A stretch of 44,253 nt of DNA, taken from Oceanobacillus sp. J11TS1 (GTDB lineage Bacteria > Bacillota > Bacilli > Bacillales > Amphibacillaceae). The DNA lies in assembly GCF_018333215.1 (NCBI RefSeq), contig NZ_BORO01000029.1, positions 1-44,253 on the forward strand, in the 5' to 3' direction. Shown here piece after piece: positions 18,491-26,954 of this stretch (its first letter is position 1; each line of letters opens with the position of its first letter). The position numbers and the translations under genes were made by a program. The notes under the pieces were generated by a model, which was given only the letters and a program-made list of their open reading frames with translations, made no database searches and was not told the DNA's origin.

Positions 18491-19753
18491 ATGATGTTTT
18501 TTAAAGAACAATATCCGTACATAAAAGACTTTGCAGAAGATATTTATTATCATCCGGAATTAGGTTACAAAGAGCATCGGACAAAGGAGAATGTCATTCA
18601 GTTTTTGGAGGAAGTCAACCCAGATGTTGAAATTGAGCATTTTAGTACCACTGGAATTAAGACAACATTAGGACCGGCAGCGGGTGACACGCATATTGCT
18701 TTTATTGCAGAGCTTGATGCAGTATACGCTCCATCTCATATATATGCTGATAAAGAAACAGGGGCTGCTCATAACTGTGGACACTATACACAAGTAGCCA
18801 TTGCACTTGCTATCTATCGTTATTATGCAAAAACAAAATCCTATCAAAACTGGAAGAATAAAATAAGCTTTATTTTTGTTCCGGCAGAAGAATATTTAGA
18901 TTTAGATTATCGTGATTCGTTGATGAAACAAGGTGTGATTACACATTATGGTGGAAAGCCGGAAGCAATGAAATTAGGCGTTTTTGATGATATTGACGTA
19001 GGAATATGCGTCCATGCAATCGGCGGTGAATTTGAGAAAAGAACAGTAGAAATAAATTGCGATTTAGCTGGTTTCTTATATAAAAAATACACCTTTAAAG
19101 GAAAAGCAGCACATGCTGGGTTTGACCCGTTTTCCAGCAAGAACGCATACAGCATGTCAACGGTATTCAACACGGCAGTCGGTTTAATGAGGCAGCAACT
19201 TGAAGAGAAGGAGCATGTACGCATGAACCCAATTATAATGGGTTCCGATATGTCGACTAATGTTGTTCCAAATCAAATTACTGTTGGAACAGATCTCCGA
19301 ACAAAAACAGTAGATTATTTAAAAGAAGCTGCTTCGAAACTAGATGATGCAGCAAAAGGGAGCGCAATTGCCTTACAGGGGGAGGTAACGACGCATACAC
19401 AAATGGGCTATTTGCCTTTTATTCAAGATAGGTATTTATCTACCTTTGTTCAAACTGTTTTTGATAAGTTTTCAGAAATTGATGAAATATATAATAATAA
19501 CTTTATAAGTGCAGCAGGGGATATTGGTGACTTGTCTTATATGATTCCATGTATTCAAATTGGTTACAGTGGATTTACTGGGACAATTCATGGAGATGAT
19601 TTTATTGATATTGATCCAGAATTTATCTATGCTATTTTCCCGCAATTCGTTGCTGAAGTATTGGAGAACATAGATAGAAATATAAATAAGGAAAAATTAT
19701 ATAAGCGTTCTTATTCGGAGTATCTTTCGGTAATTAACGAAATTGTTGATTAG
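18491..19753 (+). CDS. M20 family metallo-amidohydrolase/peptidase
   Basis: A predicted cytoplasmic di-metal hydrolase of 420 residues, of the M20D amidohydrolase type (related to aminoacylases, AbgA/AbgB and HipO). Visible elements: DFAEDIYYHPELGYKEHRT at the N-terminus, the metal motif AAHNCGHYTQVAIAL, VPAEEYLD with the catalytic/metal Glu pair, CVHAIG, and the dimerisation-domain segment KGKAAHAGFDPFSSKNAY. AAAGGAG at 18472 serves ATG 18491 (or the next codon, also ATG). It is followed 30 bases later by two membrane proteins in the same direction, so hydrolysis of an imported N-acyl or peptide-like compound is likely. The substrate is unknown. Confidence 0.85.
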   Translation: MMFFKEQYPYIKDFAEDIYYHPELGYKEHRTKENVIQFLEEVNPDVEIEHFSTTGIKTTLGPAAGDTHIAFIAELDAVYAPSHIYADKETGAAHNCGHYTQVAIALAIYRYYAKTKSYQNWKNKISFIFVPAEEYLDLDYRDSLMKQGVITHYGGKPEAMKLGVFDDIDVGICVHAIGGEFEKRTVEINCDLAGFLYKKYTFKGKAAHAGFDPFSSKNAYSMSTVFNTAVGLMRQQLEEKEHVRMNPIIMGSDMSTNVVPNQITVGTDLRTKTVDYLKEAASKLDDAAKGSAIALQGEVTTHTQMGYLPFIQDRYLSTFVQTVFDKFSEIDEIYNNNFISAAGDIGDLSYMIPCIQIGYSGFTGTIHGDDFIDIDPEFIYAIFPQFVAEVLENIDRNINKEKLYKRSYSEYLSVINEIVD

Positions 19754-19783
19754 CCCATTAACTTAGGAATTGAGGAATAGATT

Positions 19784-20575
19784 ATGGTCAAAAACTTTAT
19801 TTACTTTTTACTTTTTGTTTTAGCAGTAATTGCAACAGCTGAATTGATTGGTATTCAATCCTTTACGATTGGTTCCATGACAATTTCGATGCTTCCGTTG
19901 GTATTTGCCATTGCGATAGCGATGCTCCTTGGATTGCCATACTTGCGAAAAGGTATTTTGAAAAAGATCTATAGTAAGAAGAATGTTGAATTTGCGAGTA
20001 AGTATTTAATTTTTATTATGCTTCCTTTAATGGCTAGATATGGATCGGATGTCGCTCCACAGATTAAAGAAATTTTGCAGGTCGGCTGGGTATTTATCAT
20101 TCAGGAGATTGGTAACCTAGGAACAGTTCTTATCGGACTGCCTATTGCTATATTGATAGGTTTGCGCCGTGAAGCAATCGGGGCAACTTTAGGAATAGGA
20201 CGGGAAGGCGAGCTCGCTTATATTTCCGAAAAGTACACCCTAGAATCTCCAGAAGGGCGGGGAGTCATCTCGCTTTATGTGATTGGAACATTATTTGGTA
20301 CCATGTTCTTTAGTATTTTCGCACCGGTTTTGCTCGATTTCGGCATTCGTGTTGAAGCACTTGCAATGGCATCCGGGGTAGGTTCTGGAAGTATGATGAG
20401 TGCTGCATCTGCAACACTCGTAGCAAGGGTCCCGGAAATGGAGAGTACGATTTTAGCCTATGCTTCCGCCAGTCAATTGTTAACCAGTTTCATAGGTACG
20501 TTTACGATGGTATTTCTTGCTGCGCCGTTACAGCAGTTTATGTACAAGTTCTTCGTTAGAGGTGACAAAAAATGA
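19784..20575 (+). CDS. DUF3100 family membrane protein (putative transporter)
   Basis: A 263-residue integral membrane protein with about seven hydrophobic segments. DUF3100-type features are the loop GIGREGELAYISEKYTLESPEGRGVISLYVIGT and the small-residue-rich ASGVGSGSMMSAASATLVAR. The family has no firmly assigned function. Its place between an M20 amidohydrolase and another membrane protein, with an ATGA overlap to the latter, suggests uptake of the hydrolase substrate. The ribosome site is poor (GAGGAATAG before ATG 19784), so coupling to the upstream gene may matter. Confidence 0.75.
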   Translation: MVKNFIYFLLFVLAVIATAELIGIQSFTIGSMTISMLPLVFAIAIAMLLGLPYLRKGILKKIYSKKNVEFASKYLIFIMLPLMARYGSDVAPQIKEILQVGWVFIIQEIGNLGTVLIGLPIAILIGLRREAIGATLGIGREGELAYISEKYTLESPEGRGVISLYVIGTLFGTMFFSIFAPVLLDFGIRVEALAMASGVGSGSMMSAASATLVARVPEMESTILAYASASQLLTSFIGTFTMVFLAAPLQQFMYKFFVRGDKK

Positions 20576-21057
20576 GTCCAACAATGCGTCGTTATATCCG
20601 TTATGCGCTCGTGCTTTTATTAAGTGTATCTTTTATATTATTTGCACAGGAAATCAAACTGTTAAAAAATCCTGATTCGACACCAATTACATCCATGACC
20701 TTTATCGGTTTAGGCATCCTGTGGTTATTTTCTTTTCTAGGTGTGATTATTGCTGATTTAATGAAAATGGTTCCTATTAAGGTCATCCGAGATTTTCCGA
20801 TATTGGGCTGGGTATCGATCACCTCTTTAACGTTGTGTCTGATTTCCGATTTTTTCGTTGAAGCAATTCAGTCCGTAGACTTTCTTGCGATTACGACCCC
20901 GATCCTGACTGTTGCCGGGATTTCCGTAGCAAACCGTCTTGTTGATTTGCGAAAAACATCTTGGAAAATTGCTATTGTTGCTGTATTTGTATTTGCAGGA
21001 ACCTATATCTGCAGTGCTTTATTGGCACAAATGGGACTTCTGTTTGCTGGTCATTAA
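20572..21057 (+). CDS. Small membrane protein partner of the DUF3100 protein
   Basis: 161 residues with four or five hydrophobic segments (for example residues 11-25, 40-64, 105-123 and 133-158). The start ATG overlaps the stop of the preceding gene (ATGA), a sign of a two-subunit membrane unit. I do not recognise a named family. The terminator at 21069 follows closely, so the operon is hydrolase, DUF3100 protein, this protein. Confidence 0.7.
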   Translation: MSPTMRRYIRYALVLLLSVSFILFAQEIKLLKNPDSTPITSMTFIGLGILWLFSFLGVIIADLMKMVPIKVIRDFPILGWVSITSLTLCLISDFFVEAIQSVDFLAITTPILTVAGISVANRLVDLRKTSWKIAIVAVFVFAGTYICSALLAQMGLLFAGH

Positions 21058-21068
21058 ATCTATTAAAG

Positions 21069-21106
21069 AGACTTTTCCTCATACCAGGTAGGAAAGGTCT
21101 TTTTTA
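21069..21106 (+). terminator. Terminator of the M20/DUF3100 operon
   Basis: AGACTTTTCCT (21069-21079) pairs with AGGTAGGAAAGGTCT with one bulge, followed by TTTTTT. Confidence 0.85.
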
Positions 21107-21443
21107 TAGAGGCCTTGGATGATAGCATAGCAGAGGGAGTATATCCTCCTTATTTGGAAAATACGTAACGCTTTCCACTCACTTACAATATAGAATAAGT
21201 ATGATAGACTAATAGAGAATAAAGGAATATATATTATAAGAAATGTATGGATGGAATAGAAGCTGGCGGTGTCTTGAAGTACTATTTATTAAAATAGGGA
21301 AAGAGAGGGACTGCACTGGAGCTCTGAAACTTGGAACGGTGCTTTTGTTCTAAGATAAAAAGGGCATAATATAAAAATACAGTTTGAGCTAAATAGCTTT
21401 GGAATTGTATAAAAAATGAAACAGAGAAGGATTGTTTGGTTTA
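21107..21443 (+). other. Intergenic region before the chromate-type transporter
   Basis: About 335 bases with no gene that I can support. No strong promoter stands out; weak A+T-rich candidates occur around 21170-21230. Confidence 0.3.
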
Positions 21444-22007
21444 ATGAAAAGGCAGTGGGATATTTTTATTGCTTTCTTTCGTGTAGGAATGCTTGGTTTT
21501 GGTGGTGGACCAGCCTCGATTCCATTAGTTCGAAAGGAAGCTGTCGATAAATATAAGTGGATGGATGAGGAAGAATTTATAGACGTTTTAGCAATTAGTA
21601 ATACGCTTCCTGGACCGATAGCAACAAAAATGGCAGGATATATCGGCTATCGTGTATCCGGGTGGCTGGGCATGATAAATGCATTAGTCGCTTCAGTTCT
21701 TCCAACAGTTATCATGGTGATTATTTTATTAAGAACATTATCTGAGGTTCGTGAATTTGATTGGGTCAAAGGGATGACTTCAGCAGTCGTTGCTGTTGTC
21801 GGCATGATGATGGCGGTACTGACTTGGCAATTTTTATATAAGGCAGGAAAAGGACTTGGGTGGTTGACGGCGATTATTATGCTTGCTGTTATTTTTGTAC
21901 TCTTAAATTATTTGCATATTCATCCGGGTATCGTCATTGGAGCTCTTTTATTGATTGCATTAATTCTCCCTGTTAAAAAAGAAGAAAAAGAAGGTGAACA
22001 CAGATGA
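21444..22007 (+). CDS. Chromate transporter-family protein, first subunit
   Basis: A single-domain CHR-family membrane protein of 187 residues, with FFRVGMLGFGGGPASIPLVRKEAV and the conserved LAISNTLPGPIATKMAGYIGYRVSG. In B. subtilis a similar pair (YwrA/YwrB) forms a two-part chromate efflux system; whether chromate or another anion is moved here is inference. I start at ATG 21444, with GAAGGA about 12 bases upstream; a TTG at 21432 is directly against that ribosome site. It overlaps the next gene by ATGA. Confidence 0.88.
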   Translation: MKRQWDIFIAFFRVGMLGFGGGPASIPLVRKEAVDKYKWMDEEEFIDVLAISNTLPGPIATKMAGYIGYRVSGWLGMINALVASVLPTVIMVIILLRTLSEVREFDWVKGMTSAVVAVVGMMMAVLTWQFLYKAGKGLGWLTAIIMLAVIFVLLNYLHIHPGIVIGALLLIALILPVKKEEKEGEHR

Positions 22008-22531
22008 TTTTATGGGATATTTTTGTTGCCTTCTTTATACCTGGTATCCTTGGTTATGGCGGTGGTCCGGCATCCATTTCATTAGTAGAAAATGAAGTGG
22101 TGGGTAATTACGGCTGGATGTCTGTTCAAGAGTTTGGGGAAGTGCTTGCTTTTGCAAATTCATTACCAGGACCGATTGCGACAAAAATGGCAGGATATAT
22201 CGGCTATGAGTTAGGCGGTGTACTAGGTTCCTTTGTTGGGGTTTTTGCCACGGTTGCGCCTTCTTTAATTTTAATGATTTTATTAGGAGGATTTTTACTT
22301 AAATATAAAAAGTCTGCACGTGTACATAGGCTTACGGTATTTGTTCAACCTGTTATTGCTGTATTACTTGGCGTAATTGCATGGAATTTTTGGACCGAAG
22401 CATATGTAAGCATTGGCCTCTTGCAAACAGTCATCATTGTTCTGGTTAGTTTTTACTTAATTGAGATTAAACAGGTTCATCCTGCTTTTGTTATCGCTGG
22501 AGCAATGCTGTATGGTGGCTTTTTCCTTTAA
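22004..22531 (+). CDS. Chromate transporter-family protein, second subunit
   Basis: The CHR-family partner of 175 residues, starting within the stop of the first subunit. It has the same signature in variant form (FFIPGILGYGGGPASISLVENEVV; FANSLPGPIATKMAGYIGYELGG). The pair likely folds as an antiparallel heterodimer like other short-chain CHR proteins. A strong terminator follows at 22567. Confidence 0.88.
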   Translation: MILWDIFVAFFIPGILGYGGGPASISLVENEVVGNYGWMSVQEFGEVLAFANSLPGPIATKMAGYIGYELGGVLGSFVGVFATVAPSLILMILLGGFLLKYKKSARVHRLTVFVQPVIAVLLGVIAWNFWTEAYVSIGLLQTVIIVLVSFYLIEIKQVHPAFVIAGAMLYGGFFL

Positions 22532-22566
22532 ATGTGAGATGTAAAAACAGGATATGAAAATAGTAG

Positions 22567-22623
22567 GAGACATTTTGTTAAAGAAAAAGTAATTTTCTTT
22601 GTTTAGCAGAAGTCTCTTTTTTT
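22567..22623 (+). terminator. Terminator after the chromate transporter pair
   Basis: GAGAC and a long A/T-rich stem (AAAGAAAA against TTTTCTTT) close with GTCTC, followed by a run of T. Confidence 0.85.
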
Positions 22624-22637
22624 ATTAGATACCTTTC

Positions 22638-22674
22638 TTCATACATGAAGGATTCCTAAAAGAACATGTATGAA
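22638..22674. repeat. Inverted repeat upstream of mtlA
   Basis: TTCATACATG (22638-22647) is perfectly complementary to CATGTATGAA (22665-22674), 17 bases apart. It could be a hairpin or an operator in the mtl control region. Confidence 0.5.
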
Positions 22675-22688
22675 AAGCAAATATTATT

Positions 22689-22709
22689 TTGGCAACATTA
22701 CAATGACAA
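22689..22709 (+). promoter_or_regulatory. Candidate MtlR operator
   Basis: TTGGCA (22689-22694), 9 nt, TGACAA (22704-22709) resembles the TTGTCA...TGACAA inverted repeat bound by MtlR in bacilli, although the spacing is a base longer than the form I recall. It lies about 90 bases upstream of mtlA. I found no convincing -35/-10 pair here. Confidence 0.4.
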
Positions 22710-22799
22710 AGTTACATTTTGATTAGGTTGTTTTTCCTATAGGGAGAAGAATAAAATGAGGGTAAGCAGAAAATAGAAAAATGAAAGGGGTTTAATCAT

Positions 22800-24224
22800 A
22801 TGTCACCACAAAATAGTGGATTCCGAGCAAAAATACAAAAGTTTGGCAGTAACTTGAGCGGCATGATTATGCCAAATATCGGTGCATTTATCGCTTGGGG
22901 ACTTATTACTGCATTATTTATTCCTGATGGCTGGATTCCAAATGAAAACATGGCCGCATTAGTCGATCCAATGATTCGGTATTTGTTACCATTGCTAATT
23001 GGTTTTACTGGTGGACGAATTGTCTATGATATTCGCGGAGGAGTGGTTGGTGCCACTGCAACGATGGGGGTTATTGTCGGTGCGGATCAGCCGATGTTCC
23101 TTGGTGCCATGATTATGGGGCCGTTAGCTGGTTACCTTATGAAAAAAATTGATGATTTATTCCAAGCTAAAATTCGTCAAGGTTTTGAAATGCTTTATAA
23201 TAATTTCTCTGCTGGAATTTTAGCAGCTATCCTTGCGATGATTGCTATTTCAGGAATTGGACCACTTGTTTCCAGTTTAACAAATGCTTTGGCAAGAGGC
23301 GTTGAAGCAATCATTACTGCAGGCCTGTTACCATTAGCCAGTATTATTCTTGAACCCGCTAAAGCACTGTTTTTAAATAACGCCATTAATCATGGGATAC
23401 TGACACCGCTTGGGGCGGATCAGGCGGTAGAAACAGGGAAATCAATCTTATTCCTCGTGGAAGCGAACCCAGGACCGGGTCTGGGAATTTTGCTTGCCTT
23501 TGCTATCTTTGGAAAAGGAGTGTCAAAATCATCTGCGCCAGGAGCAGCAATTATTCAATTTCTAGGTGGGATCCATGAAATTTATTTCCCTTACATTTTG
23601 ATGAAGCCGACATTAATTATCGCTGCGATTTTTGGTGGGATGTCTGGGATCTTCACGCTGCAATTATTTGATGCAGGGCTGAGAGCAGCTGCTTCACCTG
23701 GAAGTATTTTCGCCGTTTTGGCCATGACGCCAGGTAACAGTTATATTGGAGTTATACTAAGTGTTATTATAGCAACTGCAGTTTCCTTTGCTATCGCATC
23801 CTTTATCTTGAAAACTTCAAAAAATAAAGAAGAGGATCTTGCGGCTTCTACTGAAAAAATGGAAGCTATGAAAGGGAAGAGAAGCAGTGTAAGCAGTTCA
23901 CTTGTAGAAGAAAAGAGCGCAGAAACAACTCCTGCCCAACAAGCGACGGAAGTTAATAAAATTATTTTTGCGTGTGATGCGGGAATGGGGTCGAGTGCGA
24001 TGGGTGCTTCGCTCTTAAAGAATAAGTTTAAGAAGAGCGGCATTGATATCGATGTGACCAATAAAGCAATTAACGAAATTCCCGAAGATGCAGATATCAT
24101 TATTACGCAAAAAGCATTAACAGAACGTGCACAAGCAAAACGTCCAGATGCTGAGCATATCTCCGTAGATAATTTCTTAAATAGCCCGCATTATGATGAG
24201 TTAGTAGAACGTTTAAAAAACTAA
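22800..24224 (+). CDS. mtlA: Mannitol-specific PTS transporter, EIICB component
   Basis: Imports and phosphorylates mannitol to mannitol 1-phosphate. The membrane IIC domain occupies about residues 1-340 (LSGMIMPNIGAFIAWGLITALFIP; SSAPGAAIIQFLGGIHEIYFPY). A charged Ser/Glu/Lys linker leads to the IIB domain with the phosphocysteine Cys392 in IIFACDAGMGSSAMGASLL. There is no IIA domain; mtlF supplies it. It has 474 residues, close to Bacillus MtlA. AAAGGGG precedes ATG 22800. It is first in mtlA-mtlR-mtlF-mtlD, the order known from Geobacillus stearothermophilus. Confidence 0.96.
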   Translation: MSPQNSGFRAKIQKFGSNLSGMIMPNIGAFIAWGLITALFIPDGWIPNENMAALVDPMIRYLLPLLIGFTGGRIVYDIRGGVVGATATMGVIVGADQPMFLGAMIMGPLAGYLMKKIDDLFQAKIRQGFEMLYNNFSAGILAAILAMIAISGIGPLVSSLTNALARGVEAIITAGLLPLASIILEPAKALFLNNAINHGILTPLGADQAVETGKSILFLVEANPGPGLGILLAFAIFGKGVSKSSAPGAAIIQFLGGIHEIYFPYILMKPTLIIAAIFGGMSGIFTLQLFDAGLRAAASPGSIFAVLAMTPGNSYIGVILSVIIATAVSFAIASFILKTSKNKEEDLAASTEKMEAMKGKRSSVSSSLVEEKSAETTPAQQATEVNKIIFACDAGMGSSAMGASLLKNKFKKSGIDIDVTNKAINEIPEDADIIITQKALTERAQAKRPDAEHISVDNFLNSPHYDELVERLKN

Positions 24225-24306
24225 TGTATTTGGTATAGGTATATATAAGATAATAGCCTTCTCTATTTAAGTGAAAGCTGTTGTTTACTAAAGGAGGTGA
24301 ATGGGG

Positions 24307-26424
24307 ATGTATCTTACTAGTCGTGAACGTCATATCCTAGGCTTTTTACTATCGACAGAGGAAGAGAAAACAGTAAAACAAATAGCTGATAAACTAAGCG
24401 TTAGTACCAGAACCATTCACCGTGAATTAAAAAAATTAGAAAATGTATTAGCAACGTATCATTTGACATTTCATAAAAAAGCAGGCTCTGGAATAAGGAT
24501 TCAAGGGGACGCACAAAATAAGCAACAGTTAAAAAATAAGGTCGCACAACTGGATGGTGTAGAATTATCAGAAGAGGAAAGACAATCCATTTTATTAAAT
24601 ACATTAATCCAGATCCGTGAGCCCATTAAATTATTTACCTTGGCCAGTGAATTGAATGTTACAATAGCCACTATTTCACAGGATTTGGATGATATGGAGG
24701 AGCGTATCCATTCATTCGGTTTAGAACTTATCCGTAAAAAAGGGTATGGCGTGGAGATACAAGGTGATGAGGGAAGAAAACGAGCCGTGCTGAGTAATTT
24801 AATTTCGCGGCATATTGATGTATTTGAATTTGTAGAGAAAATCCGAGGCAAAAATAAGGAAGAAAAGGCAAGAAACGATACCATTTCTGATCGGCTATTA
24901 AGACTTGTAGATCCGTTAAAATTAGAAAAAATAGAGAAGCAAGTTCAAGAAATTGGAGAAGAGCTTCCTTATCATCTGGCAGATAGCGCTTACGTCGGGT
25001 TAGTCGTTCATTTAGCTCTTGCTATTGAAAGGCTGCAAAAAGGGGATACGATTCATTTTGATGAAGCGTACATGCGAGAGATTCAGGGAACACAAGCGTA
25101 TCAAATAGCAGCCCGATTAATTAAAAAGCTGGGCGACACATTTTCAATAGATATTCCAGAGGATGAGATTGGTTACATTACTATGCATTTAATGGGAGCG
25201 AAATTAAGAGAGAATCAGTCCTTTTTGCTGGAGGAGACGAGCTTGGACTTGGCGCATCGGGCGAAAGAGCTTATTCGCAAGGTAGCAGAGCAGCTCCATA
25301 TTGATTTATCAGCAAATAATCAATTGTTATCGGATTTAACAACCCATTTAAAACCGGCTATCTATCGTATAAAGCAGCAAATGAATATTCATAATCCGAT
25401 GCTTGCGGAAATTAAGCGTGATTACCTTGAGTTGTTTGAAGTGATTGAAGAGAGTATGACAACTGTTTTTCCGGATTTGAAGATTCCCGAGGAAGAAATT
25501 GCTTATATTGTGCTGCACTTTGCGGCAACAATACTCCAATCAGAACAGCACAGAGAGCTTCGTGTCCTTGTTATTTGCTCTACAGGTATCGGTACATCCA
25601 AAATACTGGCATCGAAGTTGGAGCGTAAATTTCCAGAAATAGAGATAGCAAAACATCAATCTATTTTTGATTTAAATCAAGCAGAACTTTTGGAATATGA
25701 TGTTGTTGTCTCCACTGTTCACTTAGAGAATCTGGGTCAAAGCTATGTGCATATTTCACCGATGCTAACAGAAGAGGAAGCGGCAAAAGTTAAGGCCGCA
25801 CTAAGAAAAGCTGCTTTGACCCGGCCGAGATCATCTGTTCAAACCAATAAAATGATGGAAGGCGATTTCCTTGTAAATCTTCAAGAGATGCACCGCTATT
25901 CGGATGTGATTTTACAGGTCTTAAATCGATTTAGAGTATATGAGTTAGAAACAGAGACTGGCTTTCTGGAGTTAATTTGTAATCAATTGCAGCTGAATGG
26001 TACCGCAGAGGATAAAAATGTGTTGCTAGAAAAACTGACAAAAAGAGAGGAACAGGGCGGATTAGGAATTCCTGGTTCGCGGCTTGCACTATTTCATACA
26101 AGGTCAGATACAATCAAAGGTCCGAACTTCCTTATTTTTCAATTACCGAATAAGGTAGCGTTGCAAGGAATGGACGGGACGAAGATGGATGTAACACGTA
26201 TTTTAATGATGCTGGCCCCAGAATCTGCGTATAAAGAAGCTTTGGATATTTTAAGTTATCTAAGCGGTTTAATCATTCAAGATTATCGTTATTTGCAATT
26301 ACTTCAAGAAGCAACAGAAAAAGAGATCAAACAATTTATGACGAAACAATTTCAATTATTTATTTATGAAAAGTTTTATCAAATGGAAAACCGTCCATTA
26401 GTGTCTGGATGTCTGGCCGAATGA
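24307..26424 (+). CDS. mtlR: PRD-containing mannitol operon activator
   Basis: A transcription activator of mtl, controlled by PTS phosphorylation. Domains in order: helix-turn-helix (residues 1-60, IADKLSVSTRTIHRELKKLE), Mga-like HTH (about 85-140), PRD1 and PRD2 (about 185-400), a GatB-like EIIB domain with Cys424 (VICSTGIGTSKIL), and an EIIA domain with His597 (LALFHTRSD). Cys424 and His597 correspond well to Cys419 and His599 of the B. subtilis protein. I start at ATG 24307 because AAAGGAGGTGA is correctly spaced from it; ATG 24301 abuts the ribosome site. It has 705 residues. Confidence 0.95.
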   Translation: MYLTSRERHILGFLLSTEEEKTVKQIADKLSVSTRTIHRELKKLENVLATYHLTFHKKAGSGIRIQGDAQNKQQLKNKVAQLDGVELSEEERQSILLNTLIQIREPIKLFTLASELNVTIATISQDLDDMEERIHSFGLELIRKKGYGVEIQGDEGRKRAVLSNLISRHIDVFEFVEKIRGKNKEEKARNDTISDRLLRLVDPLKLEKIEKQVQEIGEELPYHLADSAYVGLVVHLALAIERLQKGDTIHFDEAYMREIQGTQAYQIAARLIKKLGDTFSIDIPEDEIGYITMHLMGAKLRENQSFLLEETSLDLAHRAKELIRKVAEQLHIDLSANNQLLSDLTTHLKPAIYRIKQQMNIHNPMLAEIKRDYLELFEVIEESMTTVFPDLKIPEEEIAYIVLHFAATILQSEQHRELRVLVICSTGIGTSKILASKLERKFPEIEIAKHQSIFDLNQAELLEYDVVVSTVHLENLGQSYVHISPMLTEEEAAKVKAALRKAALTRPRSSVQTNKMMEGDFLVNLQEMHRYSDVILQVLNRFRVYELETETGFLELICNQLQLNGTAEDKNVLLEKLTKREEQGGLGIPGSRLALFHTRSDTIKGPNFLIFQLPNKVALQGMDGTKMDVTRILMMLAPESAYKEALDILSYLSGLIIQDYRYLQLLQEATEKEIKQFMTKQFQLFIYEKFYQMENRPLVSGCLAE

Positions 26425-26513
26425 GGAAAATTCGAGATGAGAGACAGAATTTGCAGTATAAGAAACTGCAGCGTTACATTTTAATATACAGTTTTACAAA
26501 GGAGTGCATAATA

Positions 26514-26954
26514 ATGGCAAAAGAAATTTTAAGTACAGAGAATATTGAATTAGGTGTACAAGTCTCATCCAAGGAGGAAGCAATTCGTCATGTCGGCGGT
26601 ATTTTATTAAATAACGGATATGTCAAAGACTCATACATTGATAAAATGCTGAAACGTGAAGAGATTGCATCGACATTTATGGGGAACTCATTAGCTATCC
26701 CACACGGCACGGAAGATGCGAAAAATGAAGTCTTAGAAACGGGTCTTTCTGTCGTAACCGTCCCAGATGGCGTTGATTTTGGCGACGGGAATATTGTCAA
26801 GCTGCTAATTGGTATTGCTGGAAAAGGGGATGAGCACTTAGAAATTCTATCGCAAATTGCCATTATTTGCTCTGAAGAAGAGAACGTAGAGAAATTGACA
26901 CAAGCATCATCAAAAGAGGAAATTATTGATCTTCTTAATGAGGTGAATGGATAA
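26514..26954 (+). CDS. mtlF: Mannitol-specific PTS EIIA component
   Basis: A soluble phosphocarrier passing phosphate from HPr to MtlA. 146 residues, with the phosphohistidine His64 in SLAIPHGTEDAKNEV and the typical opening LSTENIELGVQVSSKEEAIRHVG. ATG 26514 is preceded by AAAGGAG; the frame is open to 26409 but that only overlaps the mtlR end. The stop overlaps the start of mtlD (TAATG). Confidence 0.95.
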   Translation: MAKEILSTENIELGVQVSSKEEAIRHVGGILLNNGYVKDSYIDKMLKREEIASTFMGNSLAIPHGTEDAKNEVLETGLSVVTVPDGVDFGDGNIVKLLIGIAGKGDEHLEILSQIAIICSEEENVEKLTQASSKEEIIDLLNEVNG

